Source of the DNA: JAEVZK01 sp038202925
GTDB lineage: Bacteria > Armatimonadota > Fimbriimonadia > Fimbriimonadales > Fimbriimonadaceae
Reading direction: 5' to 3'
Length of the DNA: 64,000 bases
Assembly (NCBI GenBank): GCA_038202925.1
Contig: JBBREM010000001.1
Coordinates: 1-64,000 of the forward strand
The notes below the pieces were generated by a model. The model worked only from the letters and a program-made list of their open reading frames with translations. It ran no database searches and was not told where the DNA came from. The position numbers were made by a program, and so were the translations under genes. The first letter of the stretch is position 1; each line of letters begins with the position of its first letter. Shown one piece after another: positions 17,241 to 26,462 of this stretch.

Positions 17241-17783
17241 ATGGCAGGCATTAAGCATCCGGGGAAACGAATATCGTCCGTCGCGCGGGCGGAGTATCTT
17301 CTCGCGAGGGGCGATCCTCGAGCCGCCGCAGCCTGCGCCCGGCGGGTCCTACGTCACGATCCGGAGCAAATTGGGTGCCTCGAAGTACTTGCCCGATCGT
17401 TGTGGCAGCTCGGCTTGTACGATTCGCTGCTTGTTACGATAGCCACGCTTACTCGGCTGAACCCTTATGAGCCCGGCTATCACGAACTGCGAGGGGCGGC
17501 CCTGCAGGCTCTTGGCAGGCTAGGGGAAGCGGTCAAGGCTTTCGCGCGAGCGACTCCGAAATCCGATATCGCCGGAGCATCCGTGCAGGAGCTGCGAAAC
17601 TGGCAGGAAACCGTGATTGCGGACATGATCCGCGACGATGAGGTATTCCGCATCGCCTATGCGCGGGATCCCGAATCCGCTTGTCGAGAGCGCGGCTTTG
17701 AGTTCCTGACCGAGTGCCGCCCCGGCGACACCTGGCTCGCCAAGAGCGAAGCGCAGACTGCGTTGTATTCGCGCCCAAGCTAA
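17241..17783 (+). CDS. TPR-containing protein
   Basis: 180 residues. The ATG at 17241 has a good Shine-Dalgarno (ggagat, 6 bp before). Residues 10-110 contain tetratricopeptide-like helix pairs (ARAEYLLARGDPRAAAACAR... GYHELRGAALQALGRLGEAV), a protein-interaction scaffold. The C-terminal 60 residues are polar and unassigned. The longer frame from 17025 only adds sequence translated from the gap after tRNA-His and is rejected. No partner is apparent from the neighbours. Confidence 0.7.
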   Translation: MAGIKHPGKRISSVARAEYLLARGDPRAAAACARRVLRHDPEQIGCLEVLARSLWQLGLYDSLLVTIATLTRLNPYEPGYHELRGAALQALGRLGEAVKAFARATPKSDIAGASVQELRNWQETVIADMIRDDEVFRIAYARDPESACRERGFEFLTECRPGDTWLAKSEAQTALYSRPS

Positions 17784-17800
17784 TCTGCTCGTTCGCTTCA

Positions 17801-17910
17801 CATGCCGTGACGGCTACACGCCTTCGGCATCATCACCCCTTATGAACATACTGTCGTCATCCTGAGCGTAGAGGCGAGCCGTGCGAGTGCTCGCAGTCGA
17901 AGGACCGCCG
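17801..17910. repeat. Dispersed elements D and A between convergent genes
   Basis: 17805-17830 (ccgtgacggctacacgcctt) matches 8091-8110. 17853-17910 is an inverted long form of family A (tcgtcatcctgagcgtagag ... gcagtcgaaggaccgc). Both sit between the TPR gene and the convergent transglycosylase gene. Confidence 0.6.
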
Positions 17911-17943
17911 CACGAGCGCGACACCTGTCTATTCGCTACCAGC

Positions 17944-18933
17944 CTAAGCGCCGGAACGCCCGGCGAACTGGTAGTACAGCCGCAGCACCTTGCGCACGTA
18001 GTTCTGCGTTTCCCGGTAAGGCGGAATTCCCTTGTAGCGCCGCACCGCGCCGGGGCCCGCGTTATATGCGGCGAGGGCTAGGACGAGCGATTCATAGCTC
18101 TTGCCGCCGGTCTGGGCGTGGTAGTCGTTCAGATGGCCGCGGACGAGGCGCACCGTCGCCGAGAGGTTCTGCATGGTGTCGTAGGCGTTGGTCACGCCCA
18201 TCTCCTGCATATTGCTCGGCATGAGCTGGCCCAGCCCCATCGCCCCGGCGTGGCTGACCTCATTTGGGTTAAAGTCGCTCTCCGTCATCACCATCGCCAT
18301 GATTAGGCGCGCGTCGACTCCGTACTTCAGGCTGAAACCGATAATTCCGGCGGCGATCTCCATCGCCTGCGCGTTACTCAGCTTGGAGTTTTCCTTCTTG
18401 ATGAATGCGGTGTAGATAGGGGCGACCTCGCTTGCCGGGAGGTTCCAGTTCTTGGGCGGCACCTGCTGCTTTAATGGAGTCGTCTCGCGGCGGCGTTTGA
18501 TGTTTTCCTCGAATTGCTTCTTCCTGAGAGCGGCCTCGATCGGGCCGATCTGGTCCTCGCCGGCGGCGGCGATCAGCTGTGCTTTGAGGGGCGAATTCTC
18601 ATCGGCGCGGGTGGCGCGGATGATCAGGCGAGCGCGGATCTCGTTGCCGTTCTTCAGCCAGGCGGGGATGACGTCGGCATCGACGACTTCTGTCTGGCCA
18701 TCGGTGCGCTCGACCAGTAAGGCGAATTTGCCCGCCACGCCGAAGGTGCCTTTGACGATCCCTTTCAGTTCCATCACGCGCGTGCCGATAAGGATTTCCA
18801 GGGCGGGGACTTCGACCGCTTGCTCGATTCCGTATTTCTTGCGCGTGGCGAGGTAGCCCTGCAGACTCTGAGCGAGCGTGCATGCGCATAGCGTCAGCGC
18901 GGCGAAGATGATGGCAAGGCGGCGGGCGGTCAT
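17944..18933 (-). CDS. Lytic transglycosylase, SLT domain
   Basis: 329 residues from an ATG at 18933. The N-terminus (TARRLAIIFAALTLCACTLAQ) is a signal peptide with a possible lipobox Cys. A novel N-terminal domain (about residues 30-150) precedes the SLT (goose-lysozyme-like) domain. That domain shows the catalytic Glu in MAMVMTESDFNPNEVS, then AGAMGLGQLMPSNMQEMG, and ALAAYNAGPGAVRRYKG near the C-terminus. The enzyme cleaves peptidoglycan glycan strands to 1,6-anhydromuropeptides in the periplasm. A longer frame from 19011 would run into the tRNA-Ser gene, so the internal ATG is chosen. Confidence 0.88.
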   Translation of the reverse strand: MTARRLAIIFAALTLCACTLAQSLQGYLATRKKYGIEQAVEVPALEILIGTRVMELKGIVKGTFGVAGKFALLVERTDGQTEVVDADVIPAWLKNGNEIRARLIIRATRADENSPLKAQLIAAAGEDQIGPIEAALRKKQFEENIKRRRETTPLKQQVPPKNWNLPASEVAPIYTAFIKKENSKLSNAQAMEIAAGIIGFSLKYGVDARLIMAMVMTESDFNPNEVSHAGAMGLGQLMPSNMQEMGVTNAYDTMQNLSATVRLVRGHLNDYHAQTGGKSYESLVLALAAYNAGPGAVRRYKGIPPYRETQNYVRKVLRLYYQFAGRSGA

Positions 18934-18959
18934 GACGTGCGGCGTAGACCGGGCAAAGC

Positions 18960-19050
18960 TGGCGGAGAGATCGGGATTCGAACCCGAGAAGAGGTTAACC
19001 CCCTTACCCACTTAGCAGGCGGGCGCTTTCGTCCACTCAGCCATCTCTCC
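18960..19050 (-). tRNA. tRNA-Ser (anticodon GCT)
   Basis: On the reverse strand the acceptor ggagaga pairs with tctctcc. The anticodon loop is ctGCTaa, and a long variable arm is typical of serine tRNAs. The T arm is tcggg-ttcgaat-cccga. The discriminator is G and CCA is encoded (18962-18960). Length is 91 nt with CCA. It lies 27 bp upstream of the transglycosylase gene on the same strand. Confidence 0.95.
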
Positions 19051-19360
19051 GCGCCAGGTCCGATTATACATTTTCGGTTGGTTCTTAGAACTTCGTTTCT
19101 TACGCTTGACTCTAGGCCCATATTTCAACACGGAGGAAAGGAGGAACCGAGGGGTATGGGCCACGATCAGCGTAGGGGCAAGGCGTGCCTTGCCCGAGGG
19201 TTTGCCGCGGGCATAAGGCACGGCACGCCGTGCCCCTACGACCGCAGCCGCATCAACGAGAGTTTCAACGCAGAGACGCAGAGACTTTCTTGAGGATGCT
19301 GCTACGTTTGCCAGCATGGCGGCGGGTTCCCGATTCCGATACTTGACTTAGCGGGCATGG
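19051..19360. other. Gap between tRNA-Ser and rpoN
   Basis: No credible gene. It contains one long inverted repeat (19169-19240) and the string gtttcaacgcagagacgcag (19263-19282), a type of short dispersed sequence. No clear promoter for rpoN was identified. Confidence 0.5.
19169..19240. repeat. Inverted repeat element, family E
   Basis: The left arm gtaggggcaaggcgtgcctt and right arm gcacggcacgccgtgcccct plus ac are imperfect inverted repeats around ttgccgcgggca. This gtaggggca...tgcccctac palindrome type is widespread in unrelated bacterial genomes. Confidence 0.7.
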
Positions 19361-20770
19361 ATGCCTGCGCCCAAGGAGAAACGGAGTTTGCGTCACGGAC
19401 TAAACCATTCCCATCGCGCGGAGACGAATTTGACGCTGCGCGTCGATCCGCGAGTCGTGCTCGCCAGCCAGATTCTTCAATTTACTCAGGCTGAGCTCGA
19501 GCAGGCCATCGAGGCGGAGCTTAACGAAAATCCGGCTTTGGAGCGGCTGCAGGACGATCAAGATCCGCTGAGCGATGAGGCGATCCTCAAGTCGGTCGCA
19601 CCGCAAGAGCTGCGTGTTAGTAGCGACGACTACGAATTCCGCCGCAGCATCGTGCAGGACGACGATCAGGTCGATTGGATCGAGCTTGCGCCAAGCGGAA
19701 CCACTCTATGGGAGCACCTGCGCGGCCAACTGCTGATCGCGATGGATCCGAAGCTCGCACACGTCGCGCACTACGTGATTGAGTGCGTCAATGAGAAGGG
19801 CTATTTGACGGCGTCGGTCGAAGAGATCGCCCTCGCAACCGGCGTTTCGCTCGAAGATTCGGAGAAGGTCATCGCGAAGCTGCAGGCCTGCGATCCACTC
19901 GGAGTCGGCGCTTACAACATTCAGGAATGCCTGCTCCTGCAACTGCGCAACGCGGAGACGGTCGAAGAGAAGCTGGCCCGCGCGATTCTTCAGCACCACA
20001 TGGAAGAGTTCATGGCTCGCCGCACGCACCGGCTGATGCGCAAGTATCGCGTGATGCCGGAAGTGGTCGAAGCCGCGTTCCAGGAGATACTCGCGCTGAC
20101 TCCCTTCCCCGGAGAAGGATTCGACAACACTTCGAGCTACGTTCGCCAGGAGCGCAGCGTAGGGGTCTCGCCCGACCTAGTTTTGACTCGCAGCGAAGTG
20201 GGTTGGCTGGTGGAGATCAAGGGCGCGGAACCCTCGTCGTTCGGCCTCGAGCGTGAATACCGCACACGCCACGAGGCTCTGCAGAATGCGAGCCGAGCGC
20301 CCAAGGATGAGAAACGGCACATCGCCGCCTACGTGCAGCGAGCCAACGACTTTATCACGTGCCTGCAGCAGCGGCGCAAAACGCTGCGTCTCATCGGCGA
20401 CTATCTCGTTGAGCATCAGGTCAGCTTCGTCAGCACGGGGAGCTACGAATTCCTCAAATCGCTTACTCGCTCACAAATGGCGCGCGATCTGGGACTGCAC
20501 GAAAGCACGATCAGCCGGGCGACCCAGGGCAAGTTTGTTCAAATCGCAAATGGCGAGGTGGTCTCGTTCGACGTCTTCTTCAAGCCGGCGCTGCGGGTGC
20601 AGAAGATGATCGAGGAGATTTTGCAGCACGAGAATCCCAATCACCCGCTATCCGACGACGCGATCTCGCACATGCTTGCCAAGCGTGGAATCCACGTCGC
20701 GCGGCGTACCGTGAACAAATATCGAGATCGGAAGAAACTCCTCTCCTCGAGAAAGCGGCGTTCAGCCTAG
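19361..20770 (+). CDS. rpoN: RNA polymerase sigma-54 factor
   Basis: 469 residues. Region I is Gln/Leu-rich and contacts activators (QILQFTQAELEQAIEAELNE, residues 36-56). An acidic region II follows (DDQDPLSD). The core-binding domain has the typical WEHLRGQL and ACDPLGVGAYNIQECLLLQL. The C-terminus carries the helix-turn-helix (SQMARDLGLHESTISRATQG) and the RpoN box ARRTVNKYR that reads the -24 element. All domains are present, so sigma-54 transcription should operate here. No enhancer-binding activator lies in the window. Its 3' end overlaps the convergent csaB by 9 bp. Confidence 0.95.
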   Translation: MPAPKEKRSLRHGLNHSHRAETNLTLRVDPRVVLASQILQFTQAELEQAIEAELNENPALERLQDDQDPLSDEAILKSVAPQELRVSSDDYEFRRSIVQDDDQVDWIELAPSGTTLWEHLRGQLLIAMDPKLAHVAHYVIECVNEKGYLTASVEEIALATGVSLEDSEKVIAKLQACDPLGVGAYNIQECLLLQLRNAETVEEKLARAILQHHMEEFMARRTHRLMRKYRVMPEVVEAAFQEILALTPFPGEGFDNTSSYVRQERSVGVSPDLVLTRSEVGWLVEIKGAEPSSFGLEREYRTRHEALQNASRAPKDEKRHIAAYVQRANDFITCLQQRRKTLRLIGDYLVEHQVSFVSTGSYEFLKSLTRSQMARDLGLHESTISRATQGKFVQIANGEVVSFDVFFKPALRVQKMIEEILQHENPNHPLSDDAISHMLAKRGIHVARRTVNKYRDRKKLLSSRKRRSA

Positions 20771-21823
20771 CGTTTTGTTGAGGAGGTCGATGTTGCCGAG
20801 CGCGAGCTTTTGAAGCTCCGCGCCCTTGCGATCCATGATCTTCACATTTCGGTCTCGCGACGCCTGATGCTGGACGAACATGTCATACACGCGCTGGGCG
20901 GTGAGTCCTTCGATCGCGGGCGCGGAGCCGATATCAAGCATCTTGGCAAAGGCGGCGACCTTGGGATCGTAGCTCACCATCAGCGGCGGGATTCCGACGG
21001 TCGTCGCGAGAATTCCGGCGTGGAGCCGCATGGCGATCACTCCATCCATTCGCGCGAGACGCTGCTGGAGCTGCATGGGAGTCTGAAGCTTCTTGAGATC
21101 GGGGATCTTGCCGCCCTGCGCCTTCGCGATCTCGAGCATGAGCGGTCCGTCGGCGTTGCGGTCCATTTCGATGAGGACGGGCATGTAGTTGTTTTGGAAT
21201 AGCATCCTTGCGAGCTCGGCGAAGAGTTGCACAACCTGCTTCCCCTTGCCAAACGGCCGCACCGAAATGCCCACCGTTTTCATGTTGCCGACATTGAAGG
21301 CTTGGCCCTCATCGCCCATGGGTGGGGGCAGGAGAAAGGCCGCGTCGGCGGTGAGTTTGATCGGCTTCTTGATGCCAAGCCCCTGCAGGGTTGAGATCGA
21401 GTGCGGATCACGGACGGCGATGGCGTCGGCCTTGGTGAACGCCTGGATGGTGGCCCGCTTGCCGAAGTAGCTGGTGACGGGGCCGACGCCCTGGCCGAGC
21501 AGTAAGACCTTTTTGTTCTTTGCCTTCGCCCAGCTGACGAGCTGTGCGTAGTACATCGCGCTTTTCACCGAGGTGACGTCTTGGAAAATGCTGCCGCCTG
21601 GGAAGATGAGGGCGTCGCATTTATCGATGGCTTCCTTCACCTTCGCCATCTCCATCCTCGGCACGGATCGCAATCCGTACACGCGGTAGGTTTCTTCGGG
21701 GTGGCCGCTTAGAACGGTGATCTCGTGCTTGGCGTCGCCCAGGCCCTGGACGAATCCGAGCAGGATCGCATCGTCTCCAAGGTTTCCGCAACCGAAGTAG
21801 CCGGATAGAAGCAGTTGGGCCAA
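20762..21823 (-). CDS. csaB: Polysaccharide pyruvyl transferase CsaB
   Basis: 353 residues from a TTG at 21823, preceded by the Shine-Dalgarno ggag 9 bp upstream and starting 1 bp after the stop of the DUF5693 gene. CsaB adds ketal-linked pyruvate from PEP to secondary cell-wall polysaccharide, which lets SLH-domain S-layer proteins bind. Motifs are LLSGYFGCGNLGDDAILLGF (N-terminal nucleotide-binding glycine loop), DALIFPGGSIFQDVTS near residue 88, LLGQGVGPVTS near residue 125, and VIAMRLHAGILATT near residue 260. The order DUF5693-CsaB is also seen in Firmicutes, which supports the assignment. No SLH-domain protein is in the window. Confidence 0.9.
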   Translation of the reverse strand: MAQLLLSGYFGCGNLGDDAILLGFVQGLGDAKHEITVLSGHPEETYRVYGLRSVPRMEMAKVKEAIDKCDALIFPGGSIFQDVTSVKSAMYYAQLVSWAKAKNKKVLLLGQGVGPVTSYFGKRATIQAFTKADAIAVRDPHSISTLQGLGIKKPIKLTADAAFLLPPPMGDEGQAFNVGNMKTVGISVRPFGKGKQVVQLFAELARMLFQNNYMPVLIEMDRNADGPLMLEIAKAQGGKIPDLKKLQTPMQLQQRLARMDGVIAMRLHAGILATTVGIPPLMVSYDPKVAAFAKMLDIGSAPAIEGLTAQRVYDMFVQHQASRDRNVKIMDRKGAELQKLALGNIDLLNKTLG

Positions 21824-21824
21824 G

Positions 21825-23606
21825 TTATGTGTCTCCGGCTGTAGCCCATCGCCGAACGATGGCCCAGAGCGCCAGACCAATAATACAGCCTGCGACCATT
21901 CCGACGCCGATTCGGGCCAGGCTCAAGGCGACCGGCGTGTGAATGTGGCACATCGTATTGACGATGTCGGTCTGGCCAACCGCGCCTCCGGCGAGGGCGA
22001 GGGCAGTCCAAATCGGCAGGCTCGATCCTTGCAAGCCGGCCCGCGCCTTTTGGATCGCCATCAGGCCGATCCCAATGATGAGGAGCGGATGGCCGATCAT
22101 GAACTCCTTGGTTCTCGGCCTGACGAAGAGGATTTGATCGAGGAGAAAGCGGAGCTTCAGCTCAGTGTCGCTGACCCCGGCAGGATTGTCGTTCCCGGTC
22201 CGGCTGGAAAGGAATGTGAGCGCGCCCATGATAACTAGCGCGAGAAGGGCAGCGCCCCACGTCATTGGGTTGCGCATCGTCGCTTTCAAATCGGCACCGC
22301 GCATCAAGAAGTAGCCGAGAATGATGAATACGGGCAGGAACACCGCCAGCTTTACGCCCTCGAACTGCTCGGCGCGCACGAAATAGGGCAGGCCGTTTAG
22401 CAGGCCCGCGACGGCCAGTCCTCCGACTAGGCTAATTGCGCAAGTGAGCAGGAAGTCGAGGATCAGATTCGGGCGTTTCCGCGCATCGAGGATGAGGAAG
22501 GCGGCGATCGGGAAGACGAGGGCGGCAAAGAGGGCGGTGAATGCCTTCTGGTGGTTTGTGGCTGACAATGCGCAGATTGCGACGGTGAGGATGAGTCCGG
22601 CGATGCGCCAACGCGTGCTCGTTACGAAGATCGAGCCGACCCAGTATGCGGTGGGGATGATGCTTAGTCCGATCACGATAAACAGCCACTTCGGCACGCC
22701 CGAATCCTCGTAGGGACGAGCGACTCCCATGCCCCCGCCCTGATCCTCAATGTCTCGGTTGATCAGCCGGATAAAGTCGCCAAAGCTGGTCAGCGGGTTT
22801 TGCGCCGCGAAACTGATGGGGCGCACGAGGAGCAGGCGCATGCCGCGCTCTCGGGCGGCGCGGGAATAGCGGTCGACGGCATCGTCGAGGGGCATCTTGT
22901 CGAGCTCCGCGGATTGGGCCGAGTGCAGCCGCACGACGATTTCGGGCGCCATCTTGAGGACATTGCTGTCGCCGCCGAGCTTGGCGAATTCCGGGCTCGC
23001 GTAGAGCATGCCGAGCGATTTGAGCTCGTCAACCATGTCCTTCAGGGCGTCCCGCCGGCCGAGAACCTGGTCACCGAGCGGCAAGAACACGGTGGCTCCG
23101 AGATCGTGGGCCGATTTGAGCGTCTCGGTGACGTATCTGCCGGTTACGCCGGGCGGGTTGGACATTCTCGCGACGATGGTCAGTTGGGCTGCACGCACGA
23201 TCTGCGCGTGATCGGGATCGAGGCTCGCAGGCGTCGTTTTTGCCGTGCCGGACGAGATTTCTTTCTGATCACCGAATCTCAGTGTTAGCGCCTGCTGGAT
23301 GCGATTGGCCAGCGAAGAGTCGTCCGGTGCAGGGTTTTCCGCGGCTTTGCGGTCCGCGAGATCGCCGACCGTGTCCTCGGAGATGACCACCGCTCCAAGC
23401 CCTTGTTGCTTCAGGTCCTCCAGTGCCTGCGGGACGGACTTGCCGCTTGCCGCGGCAAGCGTTTCGACGGTCTCGTACTCGGCGGCGATGCTGACGGCCT
23501 TGTTGCGTTGCTCGACGCGGTAGCGCAGGGAGATCGAGTAGAGCGACAACGCCGCCATCAACGCGATGGCAAAGGGTAGCCACGTCGGAACTCTAGGCGC
23601 GTTCAT
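21825..23606 (-). CDS. DUF5693 family membrane protein
   Basis: 593 residues. An N-terminal helix (LPFAIALMAALSLYSISLRY) is followed by an extracytoplasmic domain of about 280 residues with the family's YETVETLAAASGKSVPQALE and GLGAVVISEDTVGDL stretch. About eight further membrane helices fill the C-terminal half (WLFIVIGLSIIPTAYWVGSI ... RIGVGMVAGCIIGLALWAIV). The family is linked to csaB in many genomes, so a role in export or modification of the pyruvylated polymer is likely, but this is inference from context. It sits 15 bp after the rhomboid gene. Confidence 0.82.
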   Translation of the reverse strand: MNAPRVPTWLPFAIALMAALSLYSISLRYRVEQRNKAVSIAAEYETVETLAAASGKSVPQALEDLKQQGLGAVVISEDTVGDLADRKAAENPAPDDSSLANRIQQALTLRFGDQKEISSGTAKTTPASLDPDHAQIVRAAQLTIVARMSNPPGVTGRYVTETLKSAHDLGATVFLPLGDQVLGRRDALKDMVDELKSLGMLYASPEFAKLGGDSNVLKMAPEIVVRLHSAQSAELDKMPLDDAVDRYSRAARERGMRLLLVRPISFAAQNPLTSFGDFIRLINRDIEDQGGGMGVARPYEDSGVPKWLFIVIGLSIIPTAYWVGSIFVTSTRWRIAGLILTVAICALSATNHQKAFTALFAALVFPIAAFLILDARKRPNLILDFLLTCAISLVGGLAVAGLLNGLPYFVRAEQFEGVKLAVFLPVFIILGYFLMRGADLKATMRNPMTWGAALLALVIMGALTFLSSRTGNDNPAGVSDTELKLRFLLDQILFVRPRTKEFMIGHPLLIIGIGLMAIQKARAGLQGSSLPIWTALALAGGAVGQTDIVNTMCHIHTPVALSLARIGVGMVAGCIIGLALWAIVRRWATAGDT

Positions 23607-23621
23607 GCCGACTCACCCGGT

Positions 23622-24299
23622 TTAGAAATCAAACTCAAACTCCTCCTCTCGGTCGCGCAGGATGGTGGTTCGGCCACCCATAACCAGGACGGTCAGCATG
23701 CCGGCAAGGAAGCCCCCCGCGTGGGCCCAGTTCGCCACTCCTTGCTGAGGGATCGCGATCTGATATACGAACCAGAGCCCAAGCAGCACCCAAGCGGGGA
23801 CTTCGAACGTGAGGAAGGCGAGAATCGGCACGAATATCTCGATGCGATTGCCGGGGAAGAGCAGGAAATATGCGCCCAGGACACCGCCGATCGCGCCCGA
23901 AGCGCCGAGCACGGGAAGCGCGGAATGGGGATCGACGAAAATATGAGTGGTCGCAGCTACAACTCCCCAGAACAGATAGTACAAGGCGTAACGCGGCGAG
24001 CCCATTGCGGCCTCGATGCCGGGCCCGAACACCAGCAGGAAGAGCATGTTGCCCAGCACATGAAGCACGTTCGCGTGCATGAACATCGAGGTGAAGATCG
24101 TAACGAGCGCGAACCGGTCCCCGCCTTTGATCGCGGCCACGACCTCGTTGGGGCGCATGACAAGGTCGGCGAAGGTGGTATTGGGCGCGGTGATGTGCCC
24201 GTGCCGATCCCATAGGAAAATCAGGACATTGAGAGCAATGAGGGTCCATGTGACAACCGGAACGACCCTGCTGATTCGGTTGTCGCGGATGGGCACCAT
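23622..24299 (-). CDS. Rhomboid family intramembrane serine protease
   Basis: 225 residues with about six or seven membrane helices. The catalytic Ser135 lies in GASGA and the catalytic His193 in the WAHAGGF helix. The HxxxN support motif is visible as HVLGNMLFL (residues 80-88), and the upper N-terminal half has VTIFTSMFMHAN. Rhomboids cut membrane proteins within or near their transmembrane segments. The gene is in a reverse-strand run with DUF5693 and csaB, so it may process a partner of that envelope system, although rhomboids are often found in unrelated operons. The C-terminal tail is acidic (REEEFEFDF). Confidence 0.92.
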   Translation of the reverse strand: MVPIRDNRISRVVPVVTWTLIALNVLIFLWDRHGHITAPNTTFADLVMRPNEVVAAIKGGDRFALVTIFTSMFMHANVLHVLGNMLFLLVFGPGIEAAMGSPRYALYYLFWGVVAATTHIFVDPHSALPVLGASGAIGGVLGAYFLLFPGNRIEIFVPILAFLTFEVPAWVLLGLWFVYQIAIPQQGVANWAHAGGFLAGMLTVLVMGGRTTILRDREEEFEFDF

Positions 24300-24321
24300 G
24301 CGGCGCGATTCTACCGCCGGT

Positions 24322-24579
24322 TCAGGACTCGTCTCGCCGCGCTTCCCGCTTCTTCAGCTTGATTGGGATGGCGATGGAGACGTAGAAGGTTAGCCATGCG
24401 AAGGCGAATACGGTGAGGGCAAGCGGCGCCCAGCGCATCTCGCCGGTCAGGCCGATACCGGTAGCGAAGAGGCATAGGAAGGTGGCGATTGCCATCAAGG
24501 GGATGCTGATTTCTCGGTCTCGCACGGGGATAAAGGGTACATCGGGCGGGTTAGTTGCCGATACACCGTTCCATGCCAT
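24322..24579 (-). CDS. Small membrane protein, two helices
   Basis: 85 residues from an ATG at 24579. Two membrane helices (ISIPLMAIATFLCLFATGIG and RWAPLALTVFAFAWLTFYVS) are followed by a basic tail (IKLKKREARRDES). Function is unknown. It is 22 bp upstream of the rhomboid gene and probably the first gene of that four-gene run. Only 35 bp separate it from the divergent peptidase gene, so the promoters must overlap. Confidence 0.55.
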   Translation of the reverse strand: MAWNGVSATNPPDVPFIPVRDREISIPLMAIATFLCLFATGIGLTGEMRWAPLALTVFAFAWLTFYVSIAIPIKLKKREARRDES

Positions 24580-24614
24580 GTTTTGCGCATGTTTCCGTTG
24601 GGCATAATCCAGGC

Positions 24615-26435
24615 ATGGTTGCCACTGCCGAGCTCTCTCCTCCTCAGGTTCGCTGGGACCTTTCTGCGCTCTTTTCCGGGATGGACGATCCGAAGATCGA
24701 TCTGACGTGGGCGGAGTGCGGGCGGCGCGCCGATGGGTTTGCCGCGAAGTATCGCGGCAAAATCGACAGTCCCGACCTTTCTGCGGCAACTCTGGCCGAG
24801 GCGCTGGCGGAGATCGAAAACCTGAGTGTGGAGGCGGCCAAGCCGATTGGATACTCCCATCTTCTGTTCGCGGTAGATGCGGCGTCGCCGGAAGTCGGCG
24901 CCTTCATGCAGAAGCAGATGGAGCACGCCAGCGAGTTGAGCGTCACGCTCATGTTTTTCGAGCTGGAGTTGCAGAACGCCCCTTCGGACGTCGTCGACCG
25001 CCTGAAGCTGGACTCCGCCCTCGCGAACTATCGGCACTACATCTCCCACGCTCGGACCTACAGCCCGTATCGACTGACGGAGAAAGAGGAGATCGTGCTC
25101 GAGCAGGTCGCCAATACCGGCTCACGCGCGTGGGTGCGCCTGTTCGACGAGGTCACCACCAATCAGGTTTTCAAGCTGAAGCGGCCCGGGTCGAGCACGG
25201 TCGAGGAGCTGAGTCAGCAGGAAGTGCTGGCTCTGATGCGCGAGCCTGACCGGATGCTGCGCCAGGCTGCAGCGGATTCCTTTAGCGAGGGATTGCGGGA
25301 GATCCAGCGGGTCCTCGTCTTCACGTTCAACAACCTGGTGCAGGACAAGGCAGTCGAGGACAAGATGCGGGGGTTTGAATACCCTGAGCAAAGCCGCCAC
25401 CTGAGCAACGAGCTGGATAAGGAGACCGTCGATCGGGTCATCCGGCTGTGCAAGGCCAACTACGGCTTGGTTGAGCGGTTCTACAACGTCAAGCGGGAGA
25501 TTCTGGACTTGCCAGAGTTGACGCACATCGATCGCTACGCGCCGCTCTTTGAGAGTGAGGAGCGAGTGAGTTGGGAGAGCGCGCGGCAGATTGTGCTCGA
25601 CGCGTTCGGGGCGTTCTCGGCCGAGATGCAGAGACGAGCGGCTGAGTTCTTTGAAAATAGCTGGATCGACGCCGAGCCGCGCAAGGGAAAGCAGGGCGGA
25701 GCGTTCTGCAGCTACAACACCCCCGACACGCATCCCGTCGTATTCCAGACCTATCTGAACAAGCCTGACGACGTGATGACGCTCGCTCATGAGCTAGGCC
25801 ATGGCGTTCACGCTTCGTTTAGCCGCGAGCAGAGCTATTTCAACTTTCACGGGACGCTTCCGCTGGCTGAACTTGCTAGCACGTTCGGCGAGATGCTCGT
25901 CTTCGAGAAGCTAGTAGCAGGGGCTACTACGAAGGACAAACTCGCGATGTACGCCGACAAGATCGAAGGCGTGTTTGCCACAGTGTTTCGCCAAGCCGCG
26001 ATGTTTTCGTTTGAGCAGCGCATGCACAACGCGAGGCGGCAGGAAGGCGAGCTGCCGCTTGAGCGATTTGGCGAAATCTGGCAGGACGAAATGCAGGCGA
26101 TGTTCGGCCGCTCGGTGAAGCTAGGAGAGCAGCATCGAAACTGGTGGAGCTACATCAGCCATTTCACCGCAGTGCCGTTTTACGTTTACGCCTATTCCTT
26201 CGGCGAGCTCCTCGTCCTGTCGCTGTATCAAATGGCAAAACAGGAAGGGCCATCGTTTGCCGACAAATACACCGACTTGCTGAGAGCCGGCGGATCAAAA
26301 TCGCCCGCCGAGCTGATGGCAATGGTGGGCGTGGACCTGCGAAGCGAGCCGTTCTGGCAGGGCGGGTTTGCGGCGATGGAGAAGCTGGTCGCCGAATTCG
26401 AACTGCTCTGGGCGGAGCACCGCCGCGACTCCTGA
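24615..26435 (+). CDS. pepF: M3 family oligoendopeptidase (PepF-like)
   Basis: 606 residues from an ATG at 24615. It is a cytosolic zinc metallopeptidase that trims short peptides. The zinc motif HELGH is in MTLAHELGHGVHASFS (about residue 393), with the third ligand Glu in ELASTFGEMLVFE about 25 residues on. Other family motifs are FEYPEQSRHLSNELD, GGAFCSYNTPDTHPVVF and QHRNWWSYISHFTAVPFYVY. The N-terminal PepF lobe (VRWDLSALFSGMDDP) is complete. A frame extension to 24555 overlaps the divergent gene and is not needed. Confidence 0.9.
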   Translation: MVATAELSPPQVRWDLSALFSGMDDPKIDLTWAECGRRADGFAAKYRGKIDSPDLSAATLAEALAEIENLSVEAAKPIGYSHLLFAVDAASPEVGAFMQKQMEHASELSVTLMFFELELQNAPSDVVDRLKLDSALANYRHYISHARTYSPYRLTEKEEIVLEQVANTGSRAWVRLFDEVTTNQVFKLKRPGSSTVEELSQQEVLALMREPDRMLRQAAADSFSEGLREIQRVLVFTFNNLVQDKAVEDKMRGFEYPEQSRHLSNELDKETVDRVIRLCKANYGLVERFYNVKREILDLPELTHIDRYAPLFESEERVSWESARQIVLDAFGAFSAEMQRRAAEFFENSWIDAEPRKGKQGGAFCSYNTPDTHPVVFQTYLNKPDDVMTLAHELGHGVHASFSREQSYFNFHGTLPLAELASTFGEMLVFEKLVAGATTKDKLAMYADKIEGVFATVFRQAAMFSFEQRMHNARRQEGELPLERFGEIWQDEMQAMFGRSVKLGEQHRNWWSYISHFTAVPFYVYAYSFGELLVLSLYQMAKQEGPSFADKYTDLLRAGGSKSPAELMAMVGVDLRSEPFWQGGFAAMEKLVAEFELLWAEHRRDS

Positions 26436-26462
26436 AAGGGTTTTCCCGTAGGCTAAGTGACC

